NCBI GenBank assembly: GCA_002352445.1
Contig: DEIL01000279.1
Coordinates: 1-16,110, forward strand
DNA from: Desulfobulbaceae bacterium UBA2775
GTDB taxonomy: Bacteria; Desulfobacterota; Desulfobulbia; Desulfobulbales; Desulfocapsaceae
Direction of reading: 5' to 3'
Length of the DNA stretch: 16,110 nucleotides
Below the pieces are notes generated by a model, which saw only the letters and a list, made by a program, of their open reading frames with translations, ran no database searches and was not told the DNA's origin. Made by a program: the position numbers and the translations under genes. Shown here one piece after another: positions 8,488 to 15,784 of the stretch (position 1 is its first letter; each line of letters opens with the position of its first letter).

Positions 8488-10305
8488 ATGAACTTAAAAC
8501 ACCTCCCAAAATTCGGTCCCACCACTCTCCAGCAAAGGGCCACGCTCTTTATCCTGCTGCCCACATTGCTCATTCTTATGGTCATGGGTTTTATAAGTCT
8601 GGTACTCATCCGCGAGACTCTTCTGGATCAGTGGGAACAGACTGCGATCGCGAAACTGCAGCGCGCTGCCCATCATATTGATATGCGATTACTCTCCCCT
8701 AAAAAATTACTGACGCTCTTCCGAGAGGAAAAGGGTATTGAAATTAATTACACCATCGCCAGATTTATCATTGACCAGCTGCGTGAAATGGAGGGAGTCG
8801 TTCAGGTGAATCTGGAATGGGAAGGCAAAAGAATGGGAGGTATGTCTTCAAATAGATCCAGAGCAATGCCCCATATGAACTACTCCCGCATGGAACATCT
8901 GGACGTAACTCCTCCAATTTACAATACAGAACTCGAAAATGAAACGATCTCACTGGTAACTCAATTCTGGAATGAGAATGACGAAAAGCTCGGCCAAATT
9001 GAGGTAATCATCTCATTTTACGATCTCATTGATCAGATAGTGAAAGCTCCCTGGTGGAAAAGCAACAAGGCTTTTCTTGTTGACCTGCAGGGGAACGTCC
9101 TCACCCGGACTGAACTGTTCAGGGATCCGGGGGAGATCCCGGAAGAAGGGAAGTTTGGAGAAAATAGTCTTCTAGAAAAGGAAACACTGGCAGCTTTACG
9201 TGAAAATAATTCAGGAACAGTTTTTGGCCAGGGAATGCCTCCAGATGAGATAAGTGGCTACTATCATCTCAAAGAGGCTCCCTGGACCATGGTCATTATC
9301 GCGCCGGGTGAGCAAGCCCTGCAACCGATCATGAAATTCAGAAATTATTATTTTCTTATAAGCGCGGCCGGAATTCTCCTGGCTCTTCTTCTCATTCGTA
9401 TAATAACCAGTAAGACAACCAGAGCGATAGGAAGGCTCTCCAATGCTGCAAATGAGCTTGCTCTTGGCAATTTCAACACAGAGCTCAGGATTACAAGCCG
9501 GGATGAGGTCGGGGATCTGACGCGTAATTTTAACACCATGAGCAAACAGTTGCAGGAAAGATTGCGGCTGCAGCAGGCGATCGACATCGCCAGAGAAGTG
9601 CAACAGAACCTCCTGCCCCAGGCCAGCTATAGAGCTGAAGGAATTGATACCTGCGGCGTTACCATCTATTGTGATGAAACCGGTGGTGATTATTTTGATA
9701 TTCTCCCCCACCCTCTCCAACCAGATAAGGTGAATATCATTGCGGGTGACGTAGTTGGTCACGGTCTCGGTGCAGCTTTACTGATGGCTACCATCCGTGC
9801 TCTGATTCGATGCCGGATTTCCCAATCAGGGTCTCCTGTTTCAATAATAGAGGATGTGAACAGGCTCCTCTGCGAAGATACAAGCAGATCGGGAAATTTC
9901 ATTACTCTCTTCTACCTGATTGTTGATATAGAGAGGAACTGTCTGAAATGGGTTCGGTGCGGCCATGAACAGGCCATTGTCTACGCCCCGGGCAACCGCT
10001 CTTTTTCTGAACTGAAAGGAAAAGGACTAGCGCTTGGTGTTGACCCTTCCTGGAAATACCAGGAAAACAGCATCAACTTTCACCATGAACCTCAAATAGT
10101 ATTGATCGGCAGTGATGGTGTATGGGATACGGAGAATGAAAACGGTGAGATGTTTGGCAGAGAAAGAGTGAAAAGAGTACTGGCCAAAAACAGCCACCTC
10201 CGCTCAGAAGAGATTATTAAAGCGATTACAGATGAGATTAACAGCTTCCGGAAGACAAAACCACTGACGGATGATATTACCCTGGTGATTACCAAAATCA
10301 GTTAG
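8488..10305 (+). CDS. Membrane-bound sensor serine phosphatase (periplasmic sensor - HAMP - SpoIIE/PP2C, RsbU-like)
   Basis: A 605-residue inner-membrane signalling protein. Transmembrane helix 1 is about 20-42. A periplasmic sensor domain (about 43-286, Cache-like by size and position) is followed by helix 2 (287-306), a HAMP linker (about 307-360), a short helix RLQQAIDIAREVQQNLLP (360-377) and a SpoIIE-type PP2C phosphatase domain (about 395-604). Metal-binding acidic residues appear intact: Asp396 and Asp401 in DETGGDYFD, Asp421 in GDVVGHG, Asp543 in SDGVWD, and Asp595-Asp596 in DDITLV. Such proteins dephosphorylate anti-sigma antagonists or other Ser-phosphoproteins in partner switching. 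No antagonist or anti-sigma kinase gene lies within the window, so its target is elsewhere or unknown. The start is the only in-frame ATG after a stop codon, although no good ribosome binding site is visible. Confidence 0.9.
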   Translation: MNLKHLPKFGPTTLQQRATLFILLPTLLILMVMGFISLVLIRETLLDQWEQTAIAKLQRAAHHIDMRLLSPKKLLTLFREEKGIEINYTIARFIIDQLREMEGVVQVNLEWEGKRMGGMSSNRSRAMPHMNYSRMEHLDVTPPIYNTELENETISLVTQFWNENDEKLGQIEVIISFYDLIDQIVKAPWWKSNKAFLVDLQGNVLTRTELFRDPGEIPEEGKFGENSLLEKETLAALRENNSGTVFGQGMPPDEISGYYHLKEAPWTMVIIAPGEQALQPIMKFRNYYFLISAAGILLALLLIRIITSKTTRAIGRLSNAANELALGNFNTELRITSRDEVGDLTRNFNTMSKQLQERLRLQQAIDIAREVQQNLLPQASYRAEGIDTCGVTIYCDETGGDYFDILPHPLQPDKVNIIAGDVVGHGLGAALLMATIRALIRCRISQSGSPVSIIEDVNRLLCEDTSRSGNFITLFYLIVDIERNCLKWVRCGHEQAIVYAPGNRSFSELKGKGLALGVDPSWKYQENSINFHHEPQIVLIGSDGVWDTENENGEMFGRERVKRVLAKNSHLRSEEIIKAITDEINSFRKTKPLTDDITLVITKIS

Positions 10306-10316
10306 TTACCACACTA

Positions 10317-10535
10317 TCATTTTTTATATGGATCGAAGAGATACTCCAGACCGTTAACCTTTATCTCATATACACTGCTCAGCATCTCTCCAAGCTTCCC
10401 CTCCGGGAATCCTTTGCCGGCAAACCAGACGACATACGGCTCCGGCAGATCTATCAGCAGCCTCCCCGCATATTTACCAAACGGCATTCGCATTGAAGCG
10501 AGTTCCAGGAATTTTTCATGGTCAGGAGTGATCAT
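10317..10535 (-). CDS. DUF3820 family small protein
   Basis: A 72-residue cytoplasmic protein. MPFGKYAGRLLIDLPEPYVV (17-36), then GFPEGKLG (42-49) and NGLEYLFDP (61-69), matches the pattern I recognise for DUF3820 (also named putative quorum-sensing-regulated virulence factor), whose molecular role is unknown. Length is typical and the gene is intact. It lies 23 bp downstream of the secreted-protein gene on the same strand, so they may share a transcript. It converges on the phosphatase gene with only 11 bp between stop codons. The start lacks a clear Shine-Dalgarno sequence, and Met15 or Met17 are alternatives. Confidence 0.8.
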   Translation of the reverse strand: MITPDHEKFLELASMRMPFGKYAGRLLIDLPEPYVVWFAGKGFPEGKLGEMLSSVYEIKVNGLEYLFDPYKK

Positions 10536-10558
10536 GCCAGAACCAATGGAAGAGATGA

Positions 10559-11158
10559 CTATTGCTTATTGTAAAACTTTTCCAGAAGACGTGGAGAAGA
10601 GACAATACAGTGGATGGAATTCTCCGGGGCATCCTCTCCAGTTGATTCGGTAAGTGTCAATTTTGATTTAAACTTCACCGTCGCGATTATCTGCACCTCA
10701 CCTTCTTTTTTTGAATCTGTATACTCATCTTCAGAAATCTTACCTTTTTCGTTATAGGCCCAGTAAATGATCTGGTCATGGGCTTCACTCGTGGGATTGC
10801 CAAACTGCATCATAAGATCAGCAATCATCTGCTTTAGCTCTATTTTGTCAGCCTCCTCATTTTTCAGATAAACGGCAATGATTGTATCACTTTCCTGTGC
10901 TACCAACACATGAATTTCACCATCGGTAAAGGTGTAGGTTCCAGGATATGATTTTTCAAGAAGATGTTTCTGTGCTCTCTCTTGCTGCTCACCATCCAGT
11001 TTATGAGCTATATAATATTCATCAAAACCGAGTTGCAATGAGGCAACTTTTTTCTCCAGGGCAGCAAAATCCTTACTCCCCGGCATTGCCTGAAGTGTGC
11101 TGATTGAAAAAAACAAGAAAACAGATAAAATTGATAACAGTGTGACATACCTTCCCAT
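10559..11158 (-). CDS. Secreted protein of unknown function
   Basis: A 199-residue protein I do not recognise. It opens with a signal peptide (MGRYVTLLSILSVFLFFSIS..., cleavage likely after LQA, residue 24). The mature part is acidic, with heptad-like helical stretches (about 30-65 and 97-115), a GTYTFTDGEIHVLVAQ strand pair (73-88) and one Cys near the C-terminus (CIVSS, about 184-188). There is no lipobox, heme motif or membrane anchor, so it should be periplasmic. The start is supported by AAGGGG six to ten bases upstream. That site follows immediately after the poly-T tract of a predicted terminator, so expression may depend on read-through from the octaheme cytochrome gene. It could be an accessory of the cytochrome system or just a neighbour. 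Confidence 0.7.
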   Translation of the reverse strand: MGRYVTLLSILSVFLFFSISTLQAMPGSKDFAALEKKVASLQLGFDEYYIAHKLDGEQQERAQKHLLEKSYPGTYTFTDGEIHVLVAQESDTIIAVYLKNEEADKIELKQMIADLMMQFGNPTSEAHDQIIYWAYNEKGKISEDEYTDSKKEGEVQIIATVKFKSKLTLTESTGEDAPENSIHCIVSSPRLLEKFYNKQ

Positions 11159-11169
11159 GGGATCCCCTT

Positions 11170-11205
11170 AAAAAAGAACCGCCCCGACATAACAATCGGG
11201 GCGGT
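11170..11205 (-). terminator. Rho-independent terminator after the octaheme cytochrome gene
   Basis: A perfect 10-bp inverted repeat ACCGCCCCGA / TCGGGGCGGT (11178-11187 and 11196-11205) encloses an 8-nt loop. On the minus strand it is followed after TC by six T (11175-11170). It starts 34 bp after the octaheme stop codon. The T tract runs directly into AAGGGG, the ribosome binding site of the next gene, so it may act as an attenuating terminator for the downstream pair. Confidence 0.88.
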
Positions 11206-11238
11206 CTCTGGTAATGAACCTATAAAAGAACCTATAGA

Positions 11239-12816
11239 TTACTGCTTATAACGCTCTTTCTGCTCAGACTCGATAGCCTTCATAAGGCCCGCATCAAAAC
11301 CCTCTTTATACCACTTATGTTCGGGTCTTGCCAGAATCGCATTGATTTCCTTCTGATATTTGTCGGTCATACCATGCTCAGCGGCAAGATGAATGAGTTC
11401 CGGAATAAACTGAAAGTAAAAATTCTCGGCAACATCATACATTCCATGCCAATGAGTATAGTCCGGCCCCATCATAGCTGCTCCATGACGGGCTCGGCGA
11501 CCTTCATGATGCCAGAGTTCCCACCACATCCAGCCAAGATCGGTATGAAAAGTGGAACCCTCAATCAAACCATCTTTTTTGGCCATACCGAACAGCATTT
11601 TGGCAGGCTTGGCAAACTTTTCATTATAGGTCACAACCAGTGCATCAAACTGCTTATAGAAATTATCAATCTGCTGCATACCATGACAATTTTTACAGAC
11701 ACCTTTCATATTGCCACGACGTTCTTCCCAGGAAACAACCTCTGCAATCTCTTTGGTGGCAGTGATCTTTTTCCAGGCGCCATCTTTAATAACAAAAGTC
11801 TTATACTCTTTTTCACTACCCGCCTGTGGAGGTATTTCCCCAGGAATATCAGCTACTGTGCCATCATCAAAGATAACTCTGTTGAGTTTAACTGAAACTT
11901 TCGGACGAAGAGTCCATGAAATACGATCACCAACGTTATGGGTGTTCAGTGCCACTGCACCGTTTGATTTCTCATAGGCACCCATATGGCAGGTAGAACA
12001 GGTTGGAGCAGTATAGTAATCTTTTCCAAGTACCCATGTCCCGGCCTTCTGGATGTTCATACCATTCATACCTCTACCACGATCTGCAGCGTAGTAGGCA
12101 ATACCATGTTTGGATTCCTCATAGATCTCCTTTTGAGGATGATCCGGTCCAAGGTGACATTTACCACAGTTCTCAGGTTGACGGGCAACAGCAGAACGGA
12201 AGGAATGCTTGGAGTGACATGCCATACAGGAACCTTTAGAACCGTCCGGATGAATCCGGCCGATACCTGTATTCGGATATGTCATAGGATCAAGCATAAC
12301 TGCCTGAAACTCATTTTTCAGAGCTTTGCCATCACTGTCTGTCATCACCTTAAGAACAGAGCCATGACACTGCCAGCAACCATTTGCTGCATCAGCCTTA
12401 TCCTCAAGAGAACAGATAACTTCACCGAGTACGTTATCAAGAGATGCCATGATCTGTCCCGCAGAGGCATGATGGGAATTTTCCATCTCCACTGCTTCAC
12501 GCTCATGACAGAGCCCACAATCTCTTGGGGTTTGGATTGTTTTGATAAGTGCACCTTCATGCTCATAGGCCAGAATATCATCCTTTTGAGCAGCATGACA
12601 GTTGTAACAAGCAACATTTGCAGCAGCATGTGGAGAGTTCTGCCACTGCCTAACCATAGATTTATTCTCTTTCAGATGACAGTTAACACATTTTACATTT
12701 GCAGCTTTGTTCTTTTCATTGTTCGCATCCATTGATGCTTTTGTCGTGGCAAAAGCGGGGACTGAAACAAACATCCCGACAATTACCAGCAAAAACATTT
12801 TCTTCCAATGTTGCAT
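11239..12816 (-). CDS. Octaheme cytochrome c of the hydroxylamine oxidoreductase (HAO) family
   Basis: A 525-residue periplasmic enzyme. The start at 12816 has a GGAGGG site at 7-bp spacing and opens on a signal peptide (1-23, VPAFA). A longer GTG-start reading to 12879 has no such support. Eight CXXCH sites bind hemes: Cys43, 70, 100, 147, 197, 217, 273 and 374 start them. There is no CXXCK, so it is not NrfA, nor the Lys-ligated octaheme tetrathionate reductase. Family marks are GPDHPQKEIYEESKHG (223-238), whose Asp-His pair corresponds as I recall to distal residues of HAO, and the helical C-terminal third with WWELWHHEGRRARHG (431-445) and DYTHWHGMY (452-460). No C-terminal membrane anchor is seen. 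It is the last gene of the NrfCD-type operon and probably reduces nitrite, hydroxylamine or NO. Tyr453 or Tyr460 lies near the region where the heme-crosslinking Tyr of oxidative HAO occurs, so direction is not settled. Confidence 0.88.
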   Translation of the reverse strand: MQHWKKMFLLVIVGMFVSVPAFATTKASMDANNEKNKAANVKCVNCHLKENKSMVRQWQNSPHAAANVACYNCHAAQKDDILAYEHEGALIKTIQTPRDCGLCHEREAVEMENSHHASAGQIMASLDNVLGEVICSLEDKADAANGCWQCHGSVLKVMTDSDGKALKNEFQAVMLDPMTYPNTGIGRIHPDGSKGSCMACHSKHSFRSAVARQPENCGKCHLGPDHPQKEIYEESKHGIAYYAADRGRGMNGMNIQKAGTWVLGKDYYTAPTCSTCHMGAYEKSNGAVALNTHNVGDRISWTLRPKVSVKLNRVIFDDGTVADIPGEIPPQAGSEKEYKTFVIKDGAWKKITATKEIAEVVSWEERRGNMKGVCKNCHGMQQIDNFYKQFDALVVTYNEKFAKPAKMLFGMAKKDGLIEGSTFHTDLGWMWWELWHHEGRRARHGAAMMGPDYTHWHGMYDVAENFYFQFIPELIHLAAEHGMTDKYQKEINAILARPEHKWYKEGFDAGLMKAIESEQKERYKQ

Positions 12817-13027
12817 ATTTCTTCCCTCCGACATAGAATTTTTCAGATTCCTTAAACAGCGGTTAAACCAACCCGCCACCCGTTACCGTACCGCCTTACT
12901 CTCCACCTCCTCTGGTTAATTGTTTTTCGGAATATGCTTTTTTGCAGGCATATATAAAATAAGATGATCTTACAATAGCTCTCCTGCCGCATAATTCACA
13001 AGTGTGACATTTGAGATTTACACGACG
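12817..13027 (-). other. Intergenic gap within the cytochrome operon, possible second promoter
   Basis: This 211-bp gap separates the NrfD gene from the octaheme gene, whereas the three upstream genes are tightly coupled. On the minus strand, TTGTAA is followed by an AT-rich stretch with TATATATG. The palindrome AAGATGATCTT (12961-12971) overlaps this area. A weak 6-bp stem (12932-12937 with 12948-12953) is also possible. No clear terminator is present, so the octaheme gene may be read both from the operon and from its own start. Confidence 0.3.
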
Positions 13028-14233
13028 CTAAGTGATTGGCTGTTCATTTGCAGCTTCCTTATTCACCCAAAGTGGAAATATTTTACTTAAAATGAACAGA
13101 ATAACAACAGGCGCTATCATTATGAATATTGCAACCAGAATACCCTCTCTGCCAAGCCATTCGGGAACAAATGTCACCTGACCACGAGTACTGTGGGACA
13201 TGAGTTGACCACCAACAACTACATTCCAGCGCATTAGAAGAACCTGGATAAGGATCATAAACGAGACGATAGGTGCGAAAAAAAGAATGACCCTGTCCTT
13301 AAACTTGAAGAGACTCAAAACCCCGAGAACGATAAAAGGAATTACGGAAAAAATCTTTACCTGATACAGCCAGTAGGTGTTATAGAGCGGCCCCCAGAGC
13401 AGATTCTCAAGAACATGCCAGTGGTGGGTATTCATATAGAAATGAGTAAAAACTTCCAGCATTTCAAAAACAAAATCGAGAATAAAAAAGCCCCAGAGAA
13501 ATTTGATTGAGGTGCGAACACAATCGACGTCGATCTCCTGCCCGGTGAACTTCTTAATCAAAATATAAGAAAAAATGATCCCGGCAATCCCTGAGACACA
13601 GGCGGAAAGCAGAAAGATAAGAGGCATCAGCGGTGTTGCCCAGAGAGGGTTCGCTTTAATACCACCAAAAATAAAGCCGACATAGCCGTGCAGGATACAG
13701 GCCATGGGGATACCTATACCGGCCAGAAAAGAAATAATCCTATGATCAAGCCGGATTGCTTCCGGTGAGAGATTATCGTTATTGAAGGCAAGAAAACCAT
13801 ATAGCCACCTCTTAAAACCGGTAGACTGTTTCCAGAGAGTGACCATGGTTGGTCGATAGATAAAAAGGATTTCATGAACCAGCAGGATGAAATAGGCCGA
13901 GTAAATAAAACCAAACCCCGCCATTGCTGATGTTGGGTTTGGCGTAATCAACATACTGTAACTCCTTTCCGGATGTCCCAGGTGAAGGAGCAGAGGCCAG
14001 GTGGCACAGGCCAGGAAGGCTAGGGCAAAAATAAGTGAATATCTGGAAATAGGTTCCAACTGTTTTATGCCGAACACATGATAGAGAGATGAGACGATAA
14101 AGGCCCCGGCCACAATACCCGTAATATACGGATAGAGAACAATCATCAGACTCCAGTGAACATGCCAGTCATTGGGAAACACATAATTCGATAAAGCGGC
14201 GACCGTACCGCCATGGGCTGCTAATGCGCTCAT
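13028..14233 (-). CDS. NrfD/PsrC-type quinol-interacting membrane subunit
   Basis: A 401-residue inner-membrane protein with about nine or ten hydrophobic helices (near 27-50, 66-86, 105-125, 165-190, 199-225, 245-265, 285-308, 313-335 and 365-387). Family marks are HLGHPER (84-90), NPLWATPLMPLIFLLSA (195-211) and RWNVVVGGQ (335-343), which I associate with NrfD-like subunits such as those of the Qrc, Hmc and Dsr complexes of sulfate reducers. It would oxidise menaquinol and pass electrons to the partner FeS protein; no heme b is implied by the family. The start codon overlaps the FeS stop codon as TAATG, with AGGGAGG upstream, so translation is coupled. Confidence 0.9.
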   Translation of the reverse strand: MSALAAHGGTVAALSNYVFPNDWHVHWSLMIVLYPYITGIVAGAFIVSSLYHVFGIKQLEPISRYSLIFALAFLACATWPLLLHLGHPERSYSMLITPNPTSAMAGFGFIYSAYFILLVHEILFIYRPTMVTLWKQSTGFKRWLYGFLAFNNDNLSPEAIRLDHRIISFLAGIGIPMACILHGYVGFIFGGIKANPLWATPLMPLIFLLSACVSGIAGIIFSYILIKKFTGQEIDVDCVRTSIKFLWGFFILDFVFEMLEVFTHFYMNTHHWHVLENLLWGPLYNTYWLYQVKIFSVIPFIVLGVLSLFKFKDRVILFFAPIVSFMILIQVLLMRWNVVVGGQLMSHSTRGQVTFVPEWLGREGILVAIFIMIAPVVILFILSKIFPLWVNKEAANEQPIT

Positions 14234-15027
14234 TAGACCACCTCCCTTCTTAACCCAAGATAATGAAGGGCCGGCTTATTCCCCATGTCCGGTTTCAGTA
14301 CTGAGATTACATGAGGTTCATGAAGAATCTTCCAGACTTCGGAAGTTTTGTCAGAAAGATCACCAAACTTTCTTGCATGCACAGGACAGACACTGACACA
14401 GGCAGGCAACAACCCCTTTCTCACACGGTGATAACACCAGGTACATTTTTCCGCAGTCCTGGTAACAGGATTAATAAAGCGTACGGAATATGGACAGGCC
14501 TGAATACAGTAGGAACATCCAACACACCTGGTTTTGTCAACCAGGACAAAACCGTCATTGGTTTTATATGTGGCACCAACAGGACAGACCTGCACACAAG
14601 ACGGGTCTTCACACATATTACAGAGTTTGGGAACAAAGAATGTGTCTCTTGTAGGGTATGGCAAACCCTCTCTTGGCTTAGTATAACCGTCCAGACCACC
14701 ATTGGGGGAATCAACATAAACACCGTCATGATCATCAATAATATATCGCTCGACCCAGGTTCGATAATTATGATCCGGGACATTATACTCAGCCTTATCA
14801 GCGACGCAGCAGGATCCACAACCTATACAGGCAGTAATATCAACAATAAAGACAAATTTTTTCTTTGTAAAAACAGAGTCTTCTGCTCTCATACCAGGGA
14901 TTTCTTCGGCTACCTCCTGTGCGGTAGCAGGGATCACCAGAAGCAAGGATCCGGCGATAGTCCCTCCCAGAACCTTTTTAATAAATGCACGGCGATCTTG
15001 CTGAATCTCTTTTTTAATATCAATCAT
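14233..15027 (-). CDS. NrfC-type four-cluster ferredoxin subunit with Tat signal; one Cys ligand replaced by Asp
   Basis: A 264-residue periplasmic iron-sulfur protein. The start at 15027 has AGGAGG upstream and gives a twin-arginine leader, QDRRAFIKK (10-18) then a hydrophobic stretch to about residue 36. Four cluster motifs follow: Cys67-Cys70-Cys73, then Cys136/139/144/148, Cys168/171/174/178 and Cys195/198/210/214. In motif I the usual fourth Cys (C-x2-C-x2-C-x3-C) is Asp77 (codon 14799-14797), with an extra Cys74 next to Cys73. In structurally known relatives this position serves the cluster of motif IV, so that cluster may be Asp-ligated, Cys74-ligated or [3Fe-4S]. Role: carry electrons from the NrfD-type subunit to cytochromes. 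It lies 2 bp after the tetraheme stop codon and overlaps NrfD by 1 bp. Confidence 0.9.
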   Translation of the reverse strand: MIDIKKEIQQDRRAFIKKVLGGTIAGSLLLVIPATAQEVAEEIPGMRAEDSVFTKKKFVFIVDITACIGCGSCCVADKAEYNVPDHNYRTWVERYIIDDHDGVYVDSPNGGLDGYTKPREGLPYPTRDTFFVPKLCNMCEDPSCVQVCPVGATYKTNDGFVLVDKTRCVGCSYCIQACPYSVRFINPVTRTAEKCTWCYHRVRKGLLPACVSVCPVHARKFGDLSDKTSEVWKILHEPHVISVLKPDMGNKPALHYLGLRREVV

Positions 15028-15029
15028 CG

Positions 15030-15575
15030 TTACATTTCCTCCTTTATACCAATCATTTCCTTGGCCTGATTGATCCAAAGAAGAGGGTCGTGTACCATAT
15101 GGCACTGATCACATGTATTTTCAATCCGTACCTTTTTCTCCTGAAGATGCTCAGGCATACCCACCATCTTTATGGAAGTCCTTGGACGTGCCTGAATAAC
15201 TTTATTATGGCAGCGCAGACAGAGATGAGTAATTTCTTTTCCCTTTTTTACCGGGAGCATACCAATTTTCTTACCATCCTTTACATGATCCGCATACGGA
15301 CCATGGCAGACCTCGCAGGATACTGATTTATGCACACCCTTTTTATGAATCCTTCGCACCGGCTTATGACATTGAAAGCATGACTCATTAGTCTGGAGCC
15401 GTACAGGTACATTCTTCTGATCCTCAATGTCAGCACCGCGATAATGCCCGTATTCCCCCATACTTTCAGGTGAAAAAAGCTGTCGGGCAAAGAATCCGGC
15501 AACTCCCAAAACGATCATGGCAATTATCAGCTTGACCAGATGGGAGTAATATTTCGTTTTTGACTCCGAGTGCAC
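15030..15575 (-). CDS. Membrane-anchored tetraheme cytochrome c
   Basis: A 181-residue cytochrome beginning at a GTG codon, chosen because AAAGGAGGT lies six bases upstream. One uncleaved N-terminal helix (about 12-30) anchors it in the inner membrane with the rest in the periplasm. Four CXXCH heme sites start at Cys66, Cys87, Cys119 and Cys155. Additional His residues (for example His77, His82, His97, His117, His143 and His162) could supply distal axial ligands. It resembles small c3/c7-like or NrfH-like electron carriers in layout, but I cannot assign it to NapC/NrfH with confidence. As first gene of the operon, coupled to the FeS and NrfD genes, it likely relays electrons from the FeS protein to the octaheme enzyme. 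Confidence 0.87.
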   Translation of the reverse strand: MHSESKTKYYSHLVKLIIAMIVLGVAGFFARQLFSPESMGEYGHYRGADIEDQKNVPVRLQTNESCFQCHKPVRRIHKKGVHKSVSCEVCHGPYADHVKDGKKIGMLPVKKGKEITHLCLRCHNKVIQARPRTSIKMVGMPEHLQEKKVRIENTCDQCHMVHDPLLWINQAKEMIGIKEEM

Positions 15576-15685
15576 TTAAGACCTCCTTTTATTGATAAGA
15601 AAAGAACGGCTCAACATCCCACATCCGATCATTTCCCGGTAAAGGCAATAATCGCCAAACTGAAAACAGAGAGATACCTGATGTT

Positions 15686-15702
15686 TGCAATTTTGATTCC
15701 AA
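15686..15702 (-). promoter_or_regulatory. Candidate sigma-54 (-24/-12) promoter of the cytochrome operon
   Basis: On the minus strand TTGGAATCAAAATTGCA has the invariant GG and GC pairs exactly 10 bases apart and a good TTGCA -12 box. The -24 box (TTGGAAT) departs from TTGGCAC at two positions. Transcription would start near 15675, leaving a leader of about 100 nt before the GTG start. The spacing match and the paired sites upstream raise confidence. The remaining sequence of 15576-15903 contains no gene that I can support. Confidence 0.5.
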
Positions 15703-15752
15703 TTTCTCATGCCTTGTTTCTAGTGTGATTACAAAAATTAACAACCCGGACA

Positions 15753-15768
15753 GCTACCAGGAGGTAAC
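15753..15768. promoter_or_regulatory. Promoter-proximal dyad site of a pair
   Basis: GCTACCAGGAGGTAAC has TACC-N4-GGTA dyad symmetry and matches the site at 15785-15800 at 13 of 16 positions, differing only in the centre. Its centre lies about 86 bp upstream of the predicted sigma-54 start. Confidence 0.5.
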
Positions 15769-15784
15769 GGAAAGAAAATTCGGC

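Noticed and set aside
11986..12735. A long open frame on the plus strand (249 codons) opposite the octaheme cytochrome gene
   Set aside because: It is antisense to eight clear heme motifs and a signal peptide, and its translation has no recognisable domain. It is a shadow.
11239..12816. Octaheme tetrathionate reductase, NrfA or MccA identity for the octaheme cytochrome
   Set aside because: No CXXCK or wide-spaced heme motif is present, and the GPDHP and WWELWHHEGRRARHG regions point to the HAO family.
12817..12879. Upstream GTG start extending the octaheme protein by 21 residues
   Set aside because: It has no suitable ribosome binding site and would bury the signal peptide. GGAGGG correctly precedes the ATG at 12816.
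14311..15069. A 252-codon plus-strand frame opposite the FeS-protein gene
   Set aside because: The minus strand encodes a complete Tat leader and four cluster motifs with coupled translation signals. The plus frame is Thr/Ile-rich low-information sequence.
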